From CAWULT01 sp963923455 (GTDB taxonomy: Bacteria; Acidobacteriota; Vicinamibacteria; Vicinamibacterales; UBA2999): a DNA stretch of 23,313 bases. Positions within the stretch are counted from its first letter, which is position 1. The number at the start of each line of letters is the position of its first letter. Position numbers and translations under genes: made by a program. The notes beneath the pieces are model-generated. The model was not told where the DNA came from and did not search any database. It saw only the letters and a program-made list of their open reading frames with translations. This document shows positions 14,369-21,369 of this stretch, one piece after another. The DNA lies in assembly GCA_963923455.1 (NCBI GenBank), contig CAWULT010000075.1, forward strand, positions 1 through 23,313, in the 5' to 3' direction.

Positions 14369-15198
14369 GGCCTGTCCCTCAGGGGCCCGTTCGCCCGCAG
14401 GTCGTCGAGGGACAGCGGCGTCGCCTCCGCCGGCACGTCGATGGTGAACGCGGCCGCGTCGATGTCGACGTTCGCCTCGAGCTGCGCCACCGTGGCCGTC
14501 AGGTCCACGGCAGCCGAGTCACCCGTGGATCGCAGCGCCACCACCCTCGGGTACCCGCCCTGCCACGCGGTGTACTCGACCTGCCAGCCGTCGCGCGACG
14601 CCGCGCGCAGCTGCCAGCCGCCCGAGACACGCACGAGGTACGCGCGGGCGCCCCCCGCCAGGTCGATCGACGCCCAGCCGTTGCCGTGCAGGCGGCCGGC
14701 CAGCGGCCTGGGATCCGGCACGACGCAGCCGGTGAGAACCGCTCGCAAGTCGGCAGGGGCCAGCGAGACGCCGGTCAGCGCGCCGAGGAGCTCCCCGGGG
14801 TGGTCGGCGCGTACGACCCGGCGTTCGCGCGGCAGCAACAACAGCGCCCGCGATCCACTGGCCGCCAGGATGAACGCCGGAGGCCCGAACGGCGCGACAC
14901 CCTCGAGGCGCATCGAGTCTGGCGCGGCGAACCCGGCCAGCACGCGGCCCCTCAGCCGCTCGCCGCCGGCACGGCCGGCGAGGCTCAGTTCGGCCGTGAA
15001 GGTTCGCACGGCGCGGCATGCGCGCACCACGTCGTCGTGCATCGCCTGGAGGGACGTCAGCGGTGCCCCCGGATCGGCTGGGAGCGCGAGGCGGCGGGGT
15101 CCGCACGCCGGCGCGGCCAGCAACAGGGCGATCCCCGCGGTCGTGACCGCCGCGCGGCGTACGCGCGCGCGCGCGGACGCGCGTCGGGCCGGCGCCAT
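14365..15198 (-). CDS. LolB-like / DUF4292-like outer membrane lipoprotein
   Basis: This 277-residue protein has an N-terminal signal (basic start, then GIALLLAAPAC) and a lipobox-like cysteine followed by GPRR. The body resembles the LolA/LolB/DUF4292 half-barrel fold: FTAELSLAGRAGGERLRGRVLAGF, then DSMRLEGVAPFGPPAFILAA, and later YLVRVSGGWQLRA. LolB accepts lipoproteins from periplasmic LolA and inserts them into the outer membrane. The lipobox is weak (A-P-A-C), so acylation is probable, not certain. The gene lies between a TPR gene and the cyclotransferase-ispE pair, matching the TPR-lolB-ispE-tRNA-Gln-prs order I recall from Pseudomonas. The LolB call rests on fold-like pattern plus position. 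It is three bases after the TPR stop. Confidence 0.75.
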   Translation of the reverse strand: MAPARRASARARVRRAAVTTAGIALLLAAPACGPRRLALPADPGAPLTSLQAMHDDVVRACRAVRTFTAELSLAGRAGGERLRGRVLAGFAAPDSMRLEGVAPFGPPAFILAASGSRALLLLPRERRVVRADHPGELLGALTGVSLAPADLRAVLTGCVVPDPRPLAGRLHGNGWASIDLAGGARAYLVRVSGGWQLRAASRDGWQVEYTAWQGGYPRVVALRSTGDSAAVDLTATVAQLEANVDIDAAAFTIDVPAEATPLSLDDLRANGPLRDRP

Positions 15199-15201
15199 CG
15201 G

Positions 15202-16632
15202 TCAGCGGCGCAGCTTCGCGCGCGCGTCGGCGAGCTTCCGCTGGACCTCGGCGCGATCGATGTCATGGCCGTCGCCGTCGAGCGCGCGCGTCCAGGCGCC
15301 GACCGCGTCCTGCCAGCGGCCGCGCCGCGCGTACAGGTCGCCCAGATGATCCAGGACCTCGGAGTTGCCGGGCAGCCGCTCGACGGCCTGGCCGAGGTAC
15401 TTCTCGGCCTCCACCAGGTCGCCCTTGCGGAAGAGGGCCCAGCCGAGGCTGTCGAGATACGCCCCGTTGTCGGGCTCGACGGCCAGCGCGCGCCTCACCA
15501 GATCCACGGCCTCGTCCAGCTGCTGGCCGCGCTTGGCGAGCAGGTACCCGAGGTAATTGAGCGCGTTGGCGTTGGCGGGCTCGATCGTCAGGATCGTCCG
15601 CAGCGTCCGCTCCGCGTCGGGACCGCGTCCCGCGTCGCTGTACAGGTTGGCCAGCGCGTACTGCGTCGGCACGTCGCGTGGAAACGCGCGGACCGCGCCT
15701 TCGAGAACCGCCAGGCCGCCCGAGCGGTCACCCCCGTCGAACAGTGCGCGGCCCTGCAGCCGCGGGAACCGGACGTCTTCCGGATGCTGCTTCCGCGCAT
15801 CGGCGGCGAACGCCGCGGCCGCCTTGTATTCCCTGGCCTCGGCCAGCACGGCGATGCGGCGGAACTTGATCTCGCGGCTCATCGGCTGCGCCTCGAGCGC
15901 CTTCGTGTAGCTGACCGCGGCCTCCTTCAGCAGGCCCGCGCGTTCCTGATACTGCCCCAGCACCGCCGCCACGCGCGGCTCGTCGTCGACGACCGCGTCG
16001 AGCGTGGCGATCGCCCCGGCGAGGTCGTTCGACGCGGCGTACGCCTGCGCGAGCACCAGCCGCGTCTGCACGGACCCGGGATTCTGCGCAAGGGTTCGGG
16101 TCAGCGCCTCCACGCCCTTCTCGGGCGTGCCGTTGCGGAGATAGAGGCGCCCGAGCGTGTAGTTCAGCAGCAGGTCGTTGGCCGCCGACGGCCCGGTGGC
16201 GGCTCGCTCGAGGTGCACGAGAGCGTCGCGCATGAACTGCGTGATCTCGGGCGACTGCTGGGTGCGGGGCGTCGCGGCATCGGTGTAGCCGGCATAGACG
16301 AGGCCGAGGGACCGATGGGCCTCGAGGTTGGCGTCGTCGATGGCGAGACCGGCCTTGGCGGCACGCTCGGCCTCCTCCGGCTGGCTCCGGCGGATGTGGA
16401 ACGCCGCGAGCTCGGCCCAGATCTCGGCGGAACGGGCATCGGCCCGGGTGGCCCGCTCGAGTGCCGCCTGCGCGCCGGTGAAGTCGCCCTGGGACTCGAG
16501 CCGCCTGGCCATCAGGAACTCGAAGTAGGCGTCGGCGGCGCCCTGGGCGCCGGCGGTCGCCACCGCGCCGAACACACCGGTCCAGACGCATCCGACGAGC
16601 ACGAACGCGCGCGCAACGCCGCTGGCTGCCAT
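15202..16632 (-). CDS. Exported tetratricopeptide repeat protein
   Basis: The 476-residue protein has a signal peptide (about 1-29, ending TAGAQ-G). From about residue 33 to the end it is built of 34-residue TPR helical pairs. Good copies include SAEIWAELAAFHIRRSQPEEAERAAKAGL, the block around DAVVDDEPRVAAVLGQYQ, and the C-terminal NGAYLDSLGWALFRKGDLVEAEKYLGQAV and EVLDHLGDLYARRGRWQDAVGAW. TPR arrays hold protein partners, here probably in the periplasm or at the outer membrane. ATG 16632 has no Shine-Dalgarno sequence; transcription may begin only about 17 bases upstream at a TATAAC box. It leads the operon with the LolB-like lipoprotein, QC and ispE. A role in lipoprotein or envelope assembly is inferred from this neighbourhood only. 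Confidence 0.88.
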   Translation of the reverse strand: MAASGVARAFVLVGCVWTGVFGAVATAGAQGAADAYFEFLMARRLESQGDFTGAQAALERATRADARSAEIWAELAAFHIRRSQPEEAERAAKAGLAIDDANLEAHRSLGLVYAGYTDAATPRTQQSPEITQFMRDALVHLERAATGPSAANDLLLNYTLGRLYLRNGTPEKGVEALTRTLAQNPGSVQTRLVLAQAYAASNDLAGAIATLDAVVDDEPRVAAVLGQYQERAGLLKEAAVSYTKALEAQPMSREIKFRRIAVLAEAREYKAAAAFAADARKQHPEDVRFPRLQGRALFDGGDRSGGLAVLEGAVRAFPRDVPTQYALANLYSDAGRGPDAERTLRTILTIEPANANALNYLGYLLAKRGQQLDEAVDLVRRALAVEPDNGAYLDSLGWALFRKGDLVEAEKYLGQAVERLPGNSEVLDHLGDLYARRGRWQDAVGAWTRALDGDGHDIDRAEVQRKLADARAKLRR

Positions 16633-16654
16633 GGCTGGTTAGTGTAGCGCAGGA

Positions 16655-16663
16655 TGTTATAGT
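16655..16663. promoter_or_regulatory. Overlapping divergent -10 elements between the TPR and Trm112-like genes
   Basis: The stretch TGTTATAGT gives an extended -10 (TGtTATAGT, 16655-16663) for the plus-strand Trm112-like operon, with a start expected near 16670. The same bases read on the minus strand give TATAAC (reverse complement of 16656-16661) for the TPR operon. Neither side has a clear -35. Confidence 0.5.
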
Positions 16664-16685
16664 CCAGTCCTGAGCCGGAGGCCCG

Positions 16686-16859
16686 ATGCCCGTCGACGCG
16701 GAACTGCTTGAAATCCTGGCCTGTCCCAACTGCAAGACCCCCGTCACCCTGGTCAAGGACGGGACGGCCCTGAAGTGTGGGCAGTGCCACCGGGTGTACC
16801 CCATCAAGGACGACATCCCGATCATGCTGATCGACGAGGCGACGATCGAGCGGCCGTAG
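16686..16859 (+). CDS. Trm112 family small zinc-ribbon protein (YcaR type)
   Basis: The 57-residue protein reads MPVDAELLEILACPNCKTPV and later LKCGQCHRVYPIKDDIPIML. This is the Trm112/YcaR pattern with two CxxC pairs (C13/C16 and C31/C34) that should bind zinc, and the family end YPIxDxIPxML. In eukaryotes and archaea Trm112 activates several methyltransferases; in bacteria the role is poorly known, and such genes often lie by lpxK or LPS genes. A strong GGAGG lies four bases before ATG 16686. It leads the LPS-type operon here, 20 bases before the glycosyltransferase. The gene is too short to be picked up by long-frame scans but is well supported by motif, ribosome site and promoter. Confidence 0.93.
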   Translation: MPVDAELLEILACPNCKTPVTLVKDGTALKCGQCHRVYPIKDDIPIMLIDEATIERP

Positions 16860-16879
16860 CCGCCGCCCGTCGCGCCGCG

Positions 16880-17959
16880 ATGCGGATCCTGCTCGTGCGC
16901 CTGCGCCTGATCGGCGACGTCGTCCTGACGACGCCCGTCCTGCGCGGCCTTCGCCGGCGCTTTCCCGCCGCGCACCTCACCTACGTCGCGGAACCCTTGG
17001 CCGCCCCGGTCGTCGAGGGGAACCCGCATCTCGACGACGTCGTCGTCGTCCCGCTCACGCGGGGCCTTGCCCGGCTCCGCGGGGACCTGGCCCTCGGGGC
17101 ACGCCTCCGGCGAGCCCGCTACGACATCGCCATCGACCTGCACGGCGGCCCCCGCAGTGCGTGGCTGACGTGGGCCAGCCGGGCGCCGATGCGGATTGGC
17201 TACACGGTGGCGGGCCGCAGCTGGATGTACACCCACCTCGTCCCACGGGCCGCCGAACTGGTGCCCCGGCACTCGGTCGAGAACCAGTGGGACCTGCTGG
17301 GTCCGCTCGGCATCGGCCCCTGCACTCCGGCCATGGACGGCCTCGAGATGCCCGACGATCCCGCCGCTCGCGCCCGCGTGACCGAACGGCTGCGGGCCGC
17401 CGGGATCGCAGCCGAGCACCGGCTCGTCGTGATGCACGTGAGCGCTGGCAACCCGTTCCGGCGCTGGCCGCAGGAGGCCTGGGCATCGCTGATCGTCGGG
17501 CTGTCCCGACAGGACCCGCGGCGCCGGTTCGTGCTCAGCTCCGGCCCGTCGGATCAGGCGGCCGCCGGGGCGATCCGGGCGGCGGCCCGGCAACAGCTGG
17601 GCCCGGCCACCGAGGCCCTGCCCGACCTCGGCGACGTGGACCTGCCCGAATTGCGGGCCCTGATTGCCTCCGCCGCGGTGTACATTGGAGGCGACACGGG
17701 GCCGTCTCACGTGGCCGCCACGACGGCCACTCCGATCGTAGAATTGCTCGGCCCGACGCTGGCCGAGCGGTCGCGCCCGTGGCGCGACCCGCGGTGGTAC
17801 TCGGAGACGGTCGACGTCGGCCCCCTGCCGTGCCGCCCCTGCCACCAGCGGGTGTGCGCGCCGGGCGACTTCCGGTGCCTCCGGGACATCGGGCCGGACC
17901 GCGTGCTCGCCGCGGCCGAACGGGCTCTGGCAGCCGGCCCCCAGCCACGCGCGGAATGA
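16880..17959 (+). CDS. Glycosyltransferase family 9 (LPS heptosyltransferase-like)
   Basis: The 359-residue protein begins MRILLVRLRLIGDVVLTTPVLRGLR, the classic GT9 start for binding the lipid A-Kdo acceptor side. The C-terminal nucleotide-sugar domain has HVSAGNPFRRWP (186-197) and YIGGDTGPSHVAA (268-280). The cysteines C318, C321, C326 and C333 near the end are typical of heptosyltransferase II-like members. It should add a heptose to the inner LPS core at the cytoplasmic face of the inner membrane. The ATG at 16880 has no good ribosome site and may depend on coupling with the Trm112-like gene upstream. It shares an operon with an O-antigen ligase-like protein and a heptose kinase, which agrees with heptose use. 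The exact acceptor is not determined. Confidence 0.92.
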   Translation: MRILLVRLRLIGDVVLTTPVLRGLRRRFPAAHLTYVAEPLAAPVVEGNPHLDDVVVVPLTRGLARLRGDLALGARLRRARYDIAIDLHGGPRSAWLTWASRAPMRIGYTVAGRSWMYTHLVPRAAELVPRHSVENQWDLLGPLGIGPCTPAMDGLEMPDDPAARARVTERLRAAGIAAEHRLVVMHVSAGNPFRRWPQEAWASLIVGLSRQDPRRRFVLSSGPSDQAAAGAIRAAARQQLGPATEALPDLGDVDLPELRALIASAAVYIGGDTGPSHVAATTATPIVELLGPTLAERSRPWRDPRWYSETVDVGPLPCRPCHQRVCAPGDFRCLRDIGPDRVLAAAERALAAGPQPRAE

Positions 17960-17987
17960 GGACCGGAACGAGGACGACGAGGACGAC

Positions 17988-19178
17988 ATGCGCACGATGA
18001 CCGCGACCGTCAGCGATGCCCCGACCACGCCGTCCCTGGACCGCGTCGCCTACGGGCTGCTGCTTGCGTTCGTCGCCTCGCTCCAGGTGTCTATCGCCAT
18101 CGCCGACATCCTGCTGGGGCTGACGCTCGCGTCCTGGGTGGCCATCCTGGCCCGCGACCGCGTCCGGCCGTCCGCTCCCCCGTTCTTCGGCGCGCTGGCC
18201 GCCTATGCGGGCATCACGCTGATGGCTTCGGCGTTCTCGATGGACCCCCTTGGCAGCCTGGTGGACAGCAAGCAGCTCGTCCTGTTCCTGATCGTGCCGG
18301 TCGTCTATGACCTGGCCAGGAACCAGCACGCCAAGTCGGTCCGGGACGTCATCATCTCCACCGGCGCCGCCAGCGCCGCCTTCGGGATCGTCCAGTACCT
18401 CGTGCTGCACTACGACAACCTCGGCCAGCGGCCGCAGGGGACGCTCACGCACTACATGACCTACTCGGGAGTCCTGATGCTCGCGCTCTGCGCGGCATCG
18501 GCGCGCATCGTCTTCTCGTCGCGCGACCGGATCTGGCCGATCCTGATCATGCCCGCCCTGATCGTCGCGCTGACGGTGACCTTCACGCGCAGCGCGTGGG
18601 TCGGCGCCTGCGTCGCCGTCGGGCTGCTGCTCATCCTCCGCGACCTGCGGCTGACGGCGTTGCTGCCGGTGGGCATCGCGCTGGTCTTCGCGTTCGCGCC
18701 CGACAGCGTCACGAACCGGATGCTCTCCGTGTTCGACCTGCAGGACCCGACGAACCGCGACCGGCTGGCCATGGTCCACATCGGCACCGCGATGATCGAG
18801 GATCATCCGCTGACCGGCGTCGGACCGGACATGGTGCCGCGGCTCTACGCCCACTACCGAGGGCCGGACTCGGTCGAGCCGATCAACCCGCACCTCCACA
18901 ACGTGCCGCTCCAGATCGCCGCAGAGCGCGGGCTGCCGGCGCTGGCGATCTGGATCGCCTTCATCGGCACGCTGTGCGCCCAGTTGTGGCGCGTGTTCCG
19001 CCGGACCCAGGCGAAGGCGCTGGCGGCGGCCGGCCTGGCCGCGATCGCCGCGATGCTGACGGCGGGCCTCTTCGAGTACAACTTCGGGGATTCGGAGTTC
19101 CTGATGTTGTTCCTCGTGATCGTCACCCTGCCCTTCGCCGCCACTCGCGACGATGCCGCTCCCGCCGCTCGCGCCTGA
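17988..19178 (+). CDS. O-antigen ligase / Wzy-C family membrane protein
   Basis: The 396-residue protein has about ten to twelve membrane segments. It shows the Wzy_C family signature: an R-containing loop in VTFTRSAWVGA, and a large periplasmic loop (about 235-310) with LTGVGPDMVPRLYAHY and the conserved histidine segment HLHNVPLQIAAERGL. Such proteins (WaaL and relatives) join O-antigen from undecaprenyl diphosphate to the lipid A core in the periplasm, or polymerise such sugars; I cannot tell which. ATG 17988 follows three closely spaced GAGGAC-type Shine-Dalgarno copies (17958-17984). It overlaps the next gene, the heptose kinase, by 26 bases. It is part of the LPS operon. Confidence 0.88.
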   Translation: MRTMTATVSDAPTTPSLDRVAYGLLLAFVASLQVSIAIADILLGLTLASWVAILARDRVRPSAPPFFGALAAYAGITLMASAFSMDPLGSLVDSKQLVLFLIVPVVYDLARNQHAKSVRDVIISTGAASAAFGIVQYLVLHYDNLGQRPQGTLTHYMTYSGVLMLALCAASARIVFSSRDRIWPILIMPALIVALTVTFTRSAWVGACVAVGLLLILRDLRLTALLPVGIALVFAFAPDSVTNRMLSVFDLQDPTNRDRLAMVHIGTAMIEDHPLTGVGPDMVPRLYAHYRGPDSVEPINPHLHNVPLQIAAERGLPALAIWIAFIGTLCAQLWRVFRRTQAKALAAAGLAAIAAMLTAGLFEYNFGDSEFLMLFLVIVTLPFAATRDDAAPAARA

Positions 19179-20154
19179 CCGCGCCCGCCGCATCGCCGCC
19201 GGGTTCGGGTCGGCGCACGTGCTCGTCGTGGGCGATGCGATGCTCGACCGGTTCATCGTCGGGCGCGTGACGCGAATCTCCCCGGAAGCGCCCGTGCCGG
19301 TCGTGGCCTTCGACCACGAGATGCACCGGATCGGCGGCGCCGCCAACGTCGCGCACAACGTCGCGGCCCTCGGCGGGCAGGCGACGCTGGTGGCCGTGAC
19401 CGGCCAGGACGACGCCGCGACGACGCTCACGCAGGCATGCCGCGAGGCGGGGATCGCGCCGGCGTTCGTCGGCGACGCGCGCCGGCCGACGACCACGAAG
19501 GTCCGGCTCGTCACCGAGCGGAACCAGCAGGTGGCGCGCATCGACTACGAGCTCGACGTCGACGTGACCGGCGACGTCGAGCAGCGCCTGATCGCCGAGG
19601 TCCGGAAGCACGCCCCCCGCGCCGCGGCCATCGTCGTCTCCGACTACCTGAAGGGCGCGGTCACGCGGCCCGTGTTCGAGGCATGCGTCGCCGCCGCCGC
19701 GGGGGCACGCGCGCCGTTGCTCGTCGATCCGAAGATCCCCCACATCGACTACTACGCGGGGGCCACGGTCGTGACCCCGAACCATCACGAGGCCGAGGCG
19801 GCCACGCAGCGGCGCATCCGCAGCCACGAGGACGCCCGGGCCGCCGCGCGGCTGTTCCGCGAGCGGGCCCGCTGCATCAACGTGCTGATCACCCGCGGCG
19901 ATCAGGGCGTGTGGCTGCTGTCCGACGATGTCGAGGGCGATCTGCCGGCGGCGGCCCGCGAAGTGGCGGACGTCACGGGCGCGGGCGACACCGTGATCGC
20001 GACCCTCGCCATGGCGCTTGCGGCGGGCGGCACGCTGGCCGAGGCGGCACACCTCGCCAACAGCGCCGCGGCGATCGCCGTCGGCAAGTTCGGGGCCGCC
20101 ACGGTGAGCCACGACGAGCTCGTCCGGGCGTGCGAAACGGCCGCGGCGCCGTAG
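19153..20154 (+). CDS. hldA: D-glycero-beta-D-manno-heptose-7-phosphate kinase
   Basis: The 333-residue PfkB-type sugar kinase matches the first domain of HldE/RfaE: VVGDAMLDRFIVGRVTRISP (25-44), GGAANVAHNVAALG (61-74), VVTPNHHEAEAAT (206-218) and the catalytic DVTGAGDTV (273-281) with base D279. It phosphorylates heptose 7-phosphate at O-1 on the way to ADP-heptose, the sugar donor used by GT9 heptosyltransferases. Only the kinase domain is present; there is no fused adenylyltransferase, so a separate HldC must lie elsewhere. ATG 19153 overlaps the ligase gene by 26 bases without a good ribosome site, so translation is probably coupled. It is the last gene before a convergent gene pair. Confidence 0.93.
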   Translation: MPLPPLAPDRARRIAAGFGSAHVLVVGDAMLDRFIVGRVTRISPEAPVPVVAFDHEMHRIGGAANVAHNVAALGGQATLVAVTGQDDAATTLTQACREAGIAPAFVGDARRPTTTKVRLVTERNQQVARIDYELDVDVTGDVEQRLIAEVRKHAPRAAAIVVSDYLKGAVTRPVFEACVAAAAGARAPLLVDPKIPHIDYYAGATVVTPNHHEAEAATQRRIRSHEDARAAARLFRERARCINVLITRGDQGVWLLSDDVEGDLPAAAREVADVTGAGDTVIATLAMALAAGGTLAEAAHLANSAAAIAVGKFGAATVSHDELVRACETAAAP

Positions 20155-20173
20155 CAACCCACACCGCCCAGCC

Positions 20174-20191
20174 CCCCGGGCGTCGCCGGGG
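20174..20191. terminator. Hairpin in the convergent gap after the heptose kinase
   Basis: CCCCGG and CCGGGG enclose a six-base loop, 20 bases past the kinase stop and before the end of the opposite gene. It has no T-tract. As an inverted repeat between convergent genes it may end transcription in both directions. Confidence 0.35.
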
Positions 20192-20227
20192 CCATGCGTC
20201 CGGACCAGGCACCGCCGCGCGGCGCGG

Positions 20228-20590
20228 TCAGTCGCGTTCGTCCCAGTGGAAGCGGTGCAGCACCCGGTGGAGCACCGGCGCCAGCAGCAGGCCGGCGATC
20301 ACCAGGAAGATCAGGCCGGCGTACAGCGCATAGGCACCCGCGAAGATCTTGCCCGCCTCGGTCCGGGGCGCGTCCACCGGCCCCATCCCGCCGAGCAGCA
20401 TCGCGGCGTTCAGGAAGGCGTCGGTCCACGTGAGCGACTCGAAGGCCACGTAGCCCACCATGCCGAGCCAGAGGGACGCGGCCGCGAGGCCGGCGGCCAC
20501 CAGGCCGTGGGCGACGAGGCGACCGACGAAGCGGCCGGGCGGCAGCGGGCGCTGTCCGCGCCGTTCGTACCGGAAGTGGCGGTTCGGCAT
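20228..20590 (-). CDS. Small membrane protein resembling a two-helix K+ channel pore without the filter sequence
   Basis: This 120-residue protein has a basic N-terminus, one membrane helix (about 27-50), a short amphipathic stretch (SLTWTDAFLNAAMLL), then GGMGPV (67-72), and a second membrane helix (about 81-106, KIFAGAYALYAGLIFLVIAGLLLAPV). The order outer helix, pore-helix-like piece, glycine-rich turn, inner helix is that of ion-transport-2 channels, but the K+ filter motif TVGYGD is replaced by GGMGPV. It may be a channel relative with another role. I know of no established function. GGGAGG directly abuts the ATG at 20590, with GAGGG a few bases farther. It lies 71 bases after a cytochrome P460 gene on the same strand. 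Confidence 0.7.
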   Translation of the reverse strand: MPNRHFRYERRGQRPLPPGRFVGRLVAHGLVAAGLAAASLWLGMVGYVAFESLTWTDAFLNAAMLLGGMGPVDAPRTEAGKIFAGAYALYAGLIFLVIAGLLLAPVLHRVLHRFHWDERD

Positions 20591-20661
20591 CCTCCCTCAG
20601 TCCCGTGGGCGCAGGCGGCCGCCGCACCCGTCAGCACCGGGGCCGGCCGGCGTGCCCGGCA

Positions 20662-21276
20662 TCAGGGCTTGCGGGCGGGATCGTAGGTGGACTTCACGGT
20701 GCCGTGCGCCTGTGCCACCTCGAAGAGCGTCGGGTAGAACTGGACGAACGTGTTCTCGACCGCGGTGTTGTTCGCGTGGCACGAGTAGCACGACGCGGTC
20801 GCCGGCAGGGGCGCGGCCGCGTCGACGAGCCCGCTGCGGCCCCCGAAGTCGAAGTACCCCCAGCCGCCCTGGGGGAAGCGAGCGGTGTCCTTCACCGAGG
20901 CCTCCAGCGCGGCGACGGCCCCCTGCGTGCGGCCGCCGTTGTTGATCGACACGTTCGCCTCGGCGCGCCGGATCTCCAGCACGAACATCGTCCGCTCGGG
21001 CCAGCGACCGGATCGCAGGAACGCGGCGTACGCCTCGCGGGTGACGAACACGTTGTCGAAGAGCGGTGGTTGATCGCTGGCCGGCCGGGCGGGGCCGTAG
21101 GTCATGCCGAGCCCGCTCGACAGGAAGACCCACTCCCGGTAGTCGCGCGGACGCTGCAACTGGCCGCCGCTCGCGAAGACCGGGGCCTGCGTGCCGGGGC
21201 CCTGCCCGGAGACGGGCCACGCGGCGCAGAGCGCGACGACGAACACGAGGGCCGCACCGGCCAGAGTTCTGTGCAT
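20662..21276 (-). CDS. Cytochrome P460 family c-type heme protein, exported
   Basis: The 204-residue protein has a signal peptide (about 1-24, VFVVALCAAWPVSG-Q). The mature part begins the typical RPRDYREWVFLSSGLGMTYGP. The single heme c motif is CYSCH (163-167), followed by ENTFVQFYPTL as in P460 proteins. Family members such as the Nitrosomonas P460 oxidise hydroxylamine through a lysine-heme cross-link; K129 in EASVKDTARF is a candidate only. Many family members outside nitrifiers have no known substrate and may bind nitric oxide or serve as stress sensors. ATG 21276 has no strong ribosome site. It lies between purH and the small channel-like gene on the same strand. Confidence 0.88.
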   Translation of the reverse strand: MHRTLAGAALVFVVALCAAWPVSGQGPGTQAPVFASGGQLQRPRDYREWVFLSSGLGMTYGPARPASDQPPLFDNVFVTREAYAAFLRSGRWPERTMFVLEIRRAEANVSINNGGRTQGAVAALEASVKDTARFPQGGWGYFDFGGRSGLVDAAAPLPATASCYSCHANNTAVENTFVQFYPTLFEVAQAHGTVKSTYDPARKP

Positions 21277-21335
21277 GGGCGGAATCTACCACGAGCGCCC
21301 CGCACTGCGGCCCGACGCCCGACGAGGAGGGCGAC

Positions 21336-21355
21336 GGCGCCGGCCGGGCGGCGCC
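21336..21355 (-). terminator. Weak hairpin downstream of purH
   Basis: GGCGCC recurs eight bases apart, and since it is self-complementary the two copies can pair. This lies 14 bases after the purH stop in a GC-rich gap of 93 bases before the P460 gene. No T-tract is present. Confidence 0.25.
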
Positions 21356-21369
21356 ACCTCGCGCGGGAC

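Noticed and set aside
16880..17959. Cysteine cluster at the end of the glycosyltransferase as a novel metal site
   Set aside because: Similar cysteines occur in heptosyltransferase II-like GT9 proteins, so this is a normal family feature.
15728..18028. A 766-codon minus-strand frame across the TPR start and the LPS genes
   Set aside because: It has no family motifs, lies out of frame with the TPR gene and antisense to a clear glycosyltransferase, and has shadow-frame composition.
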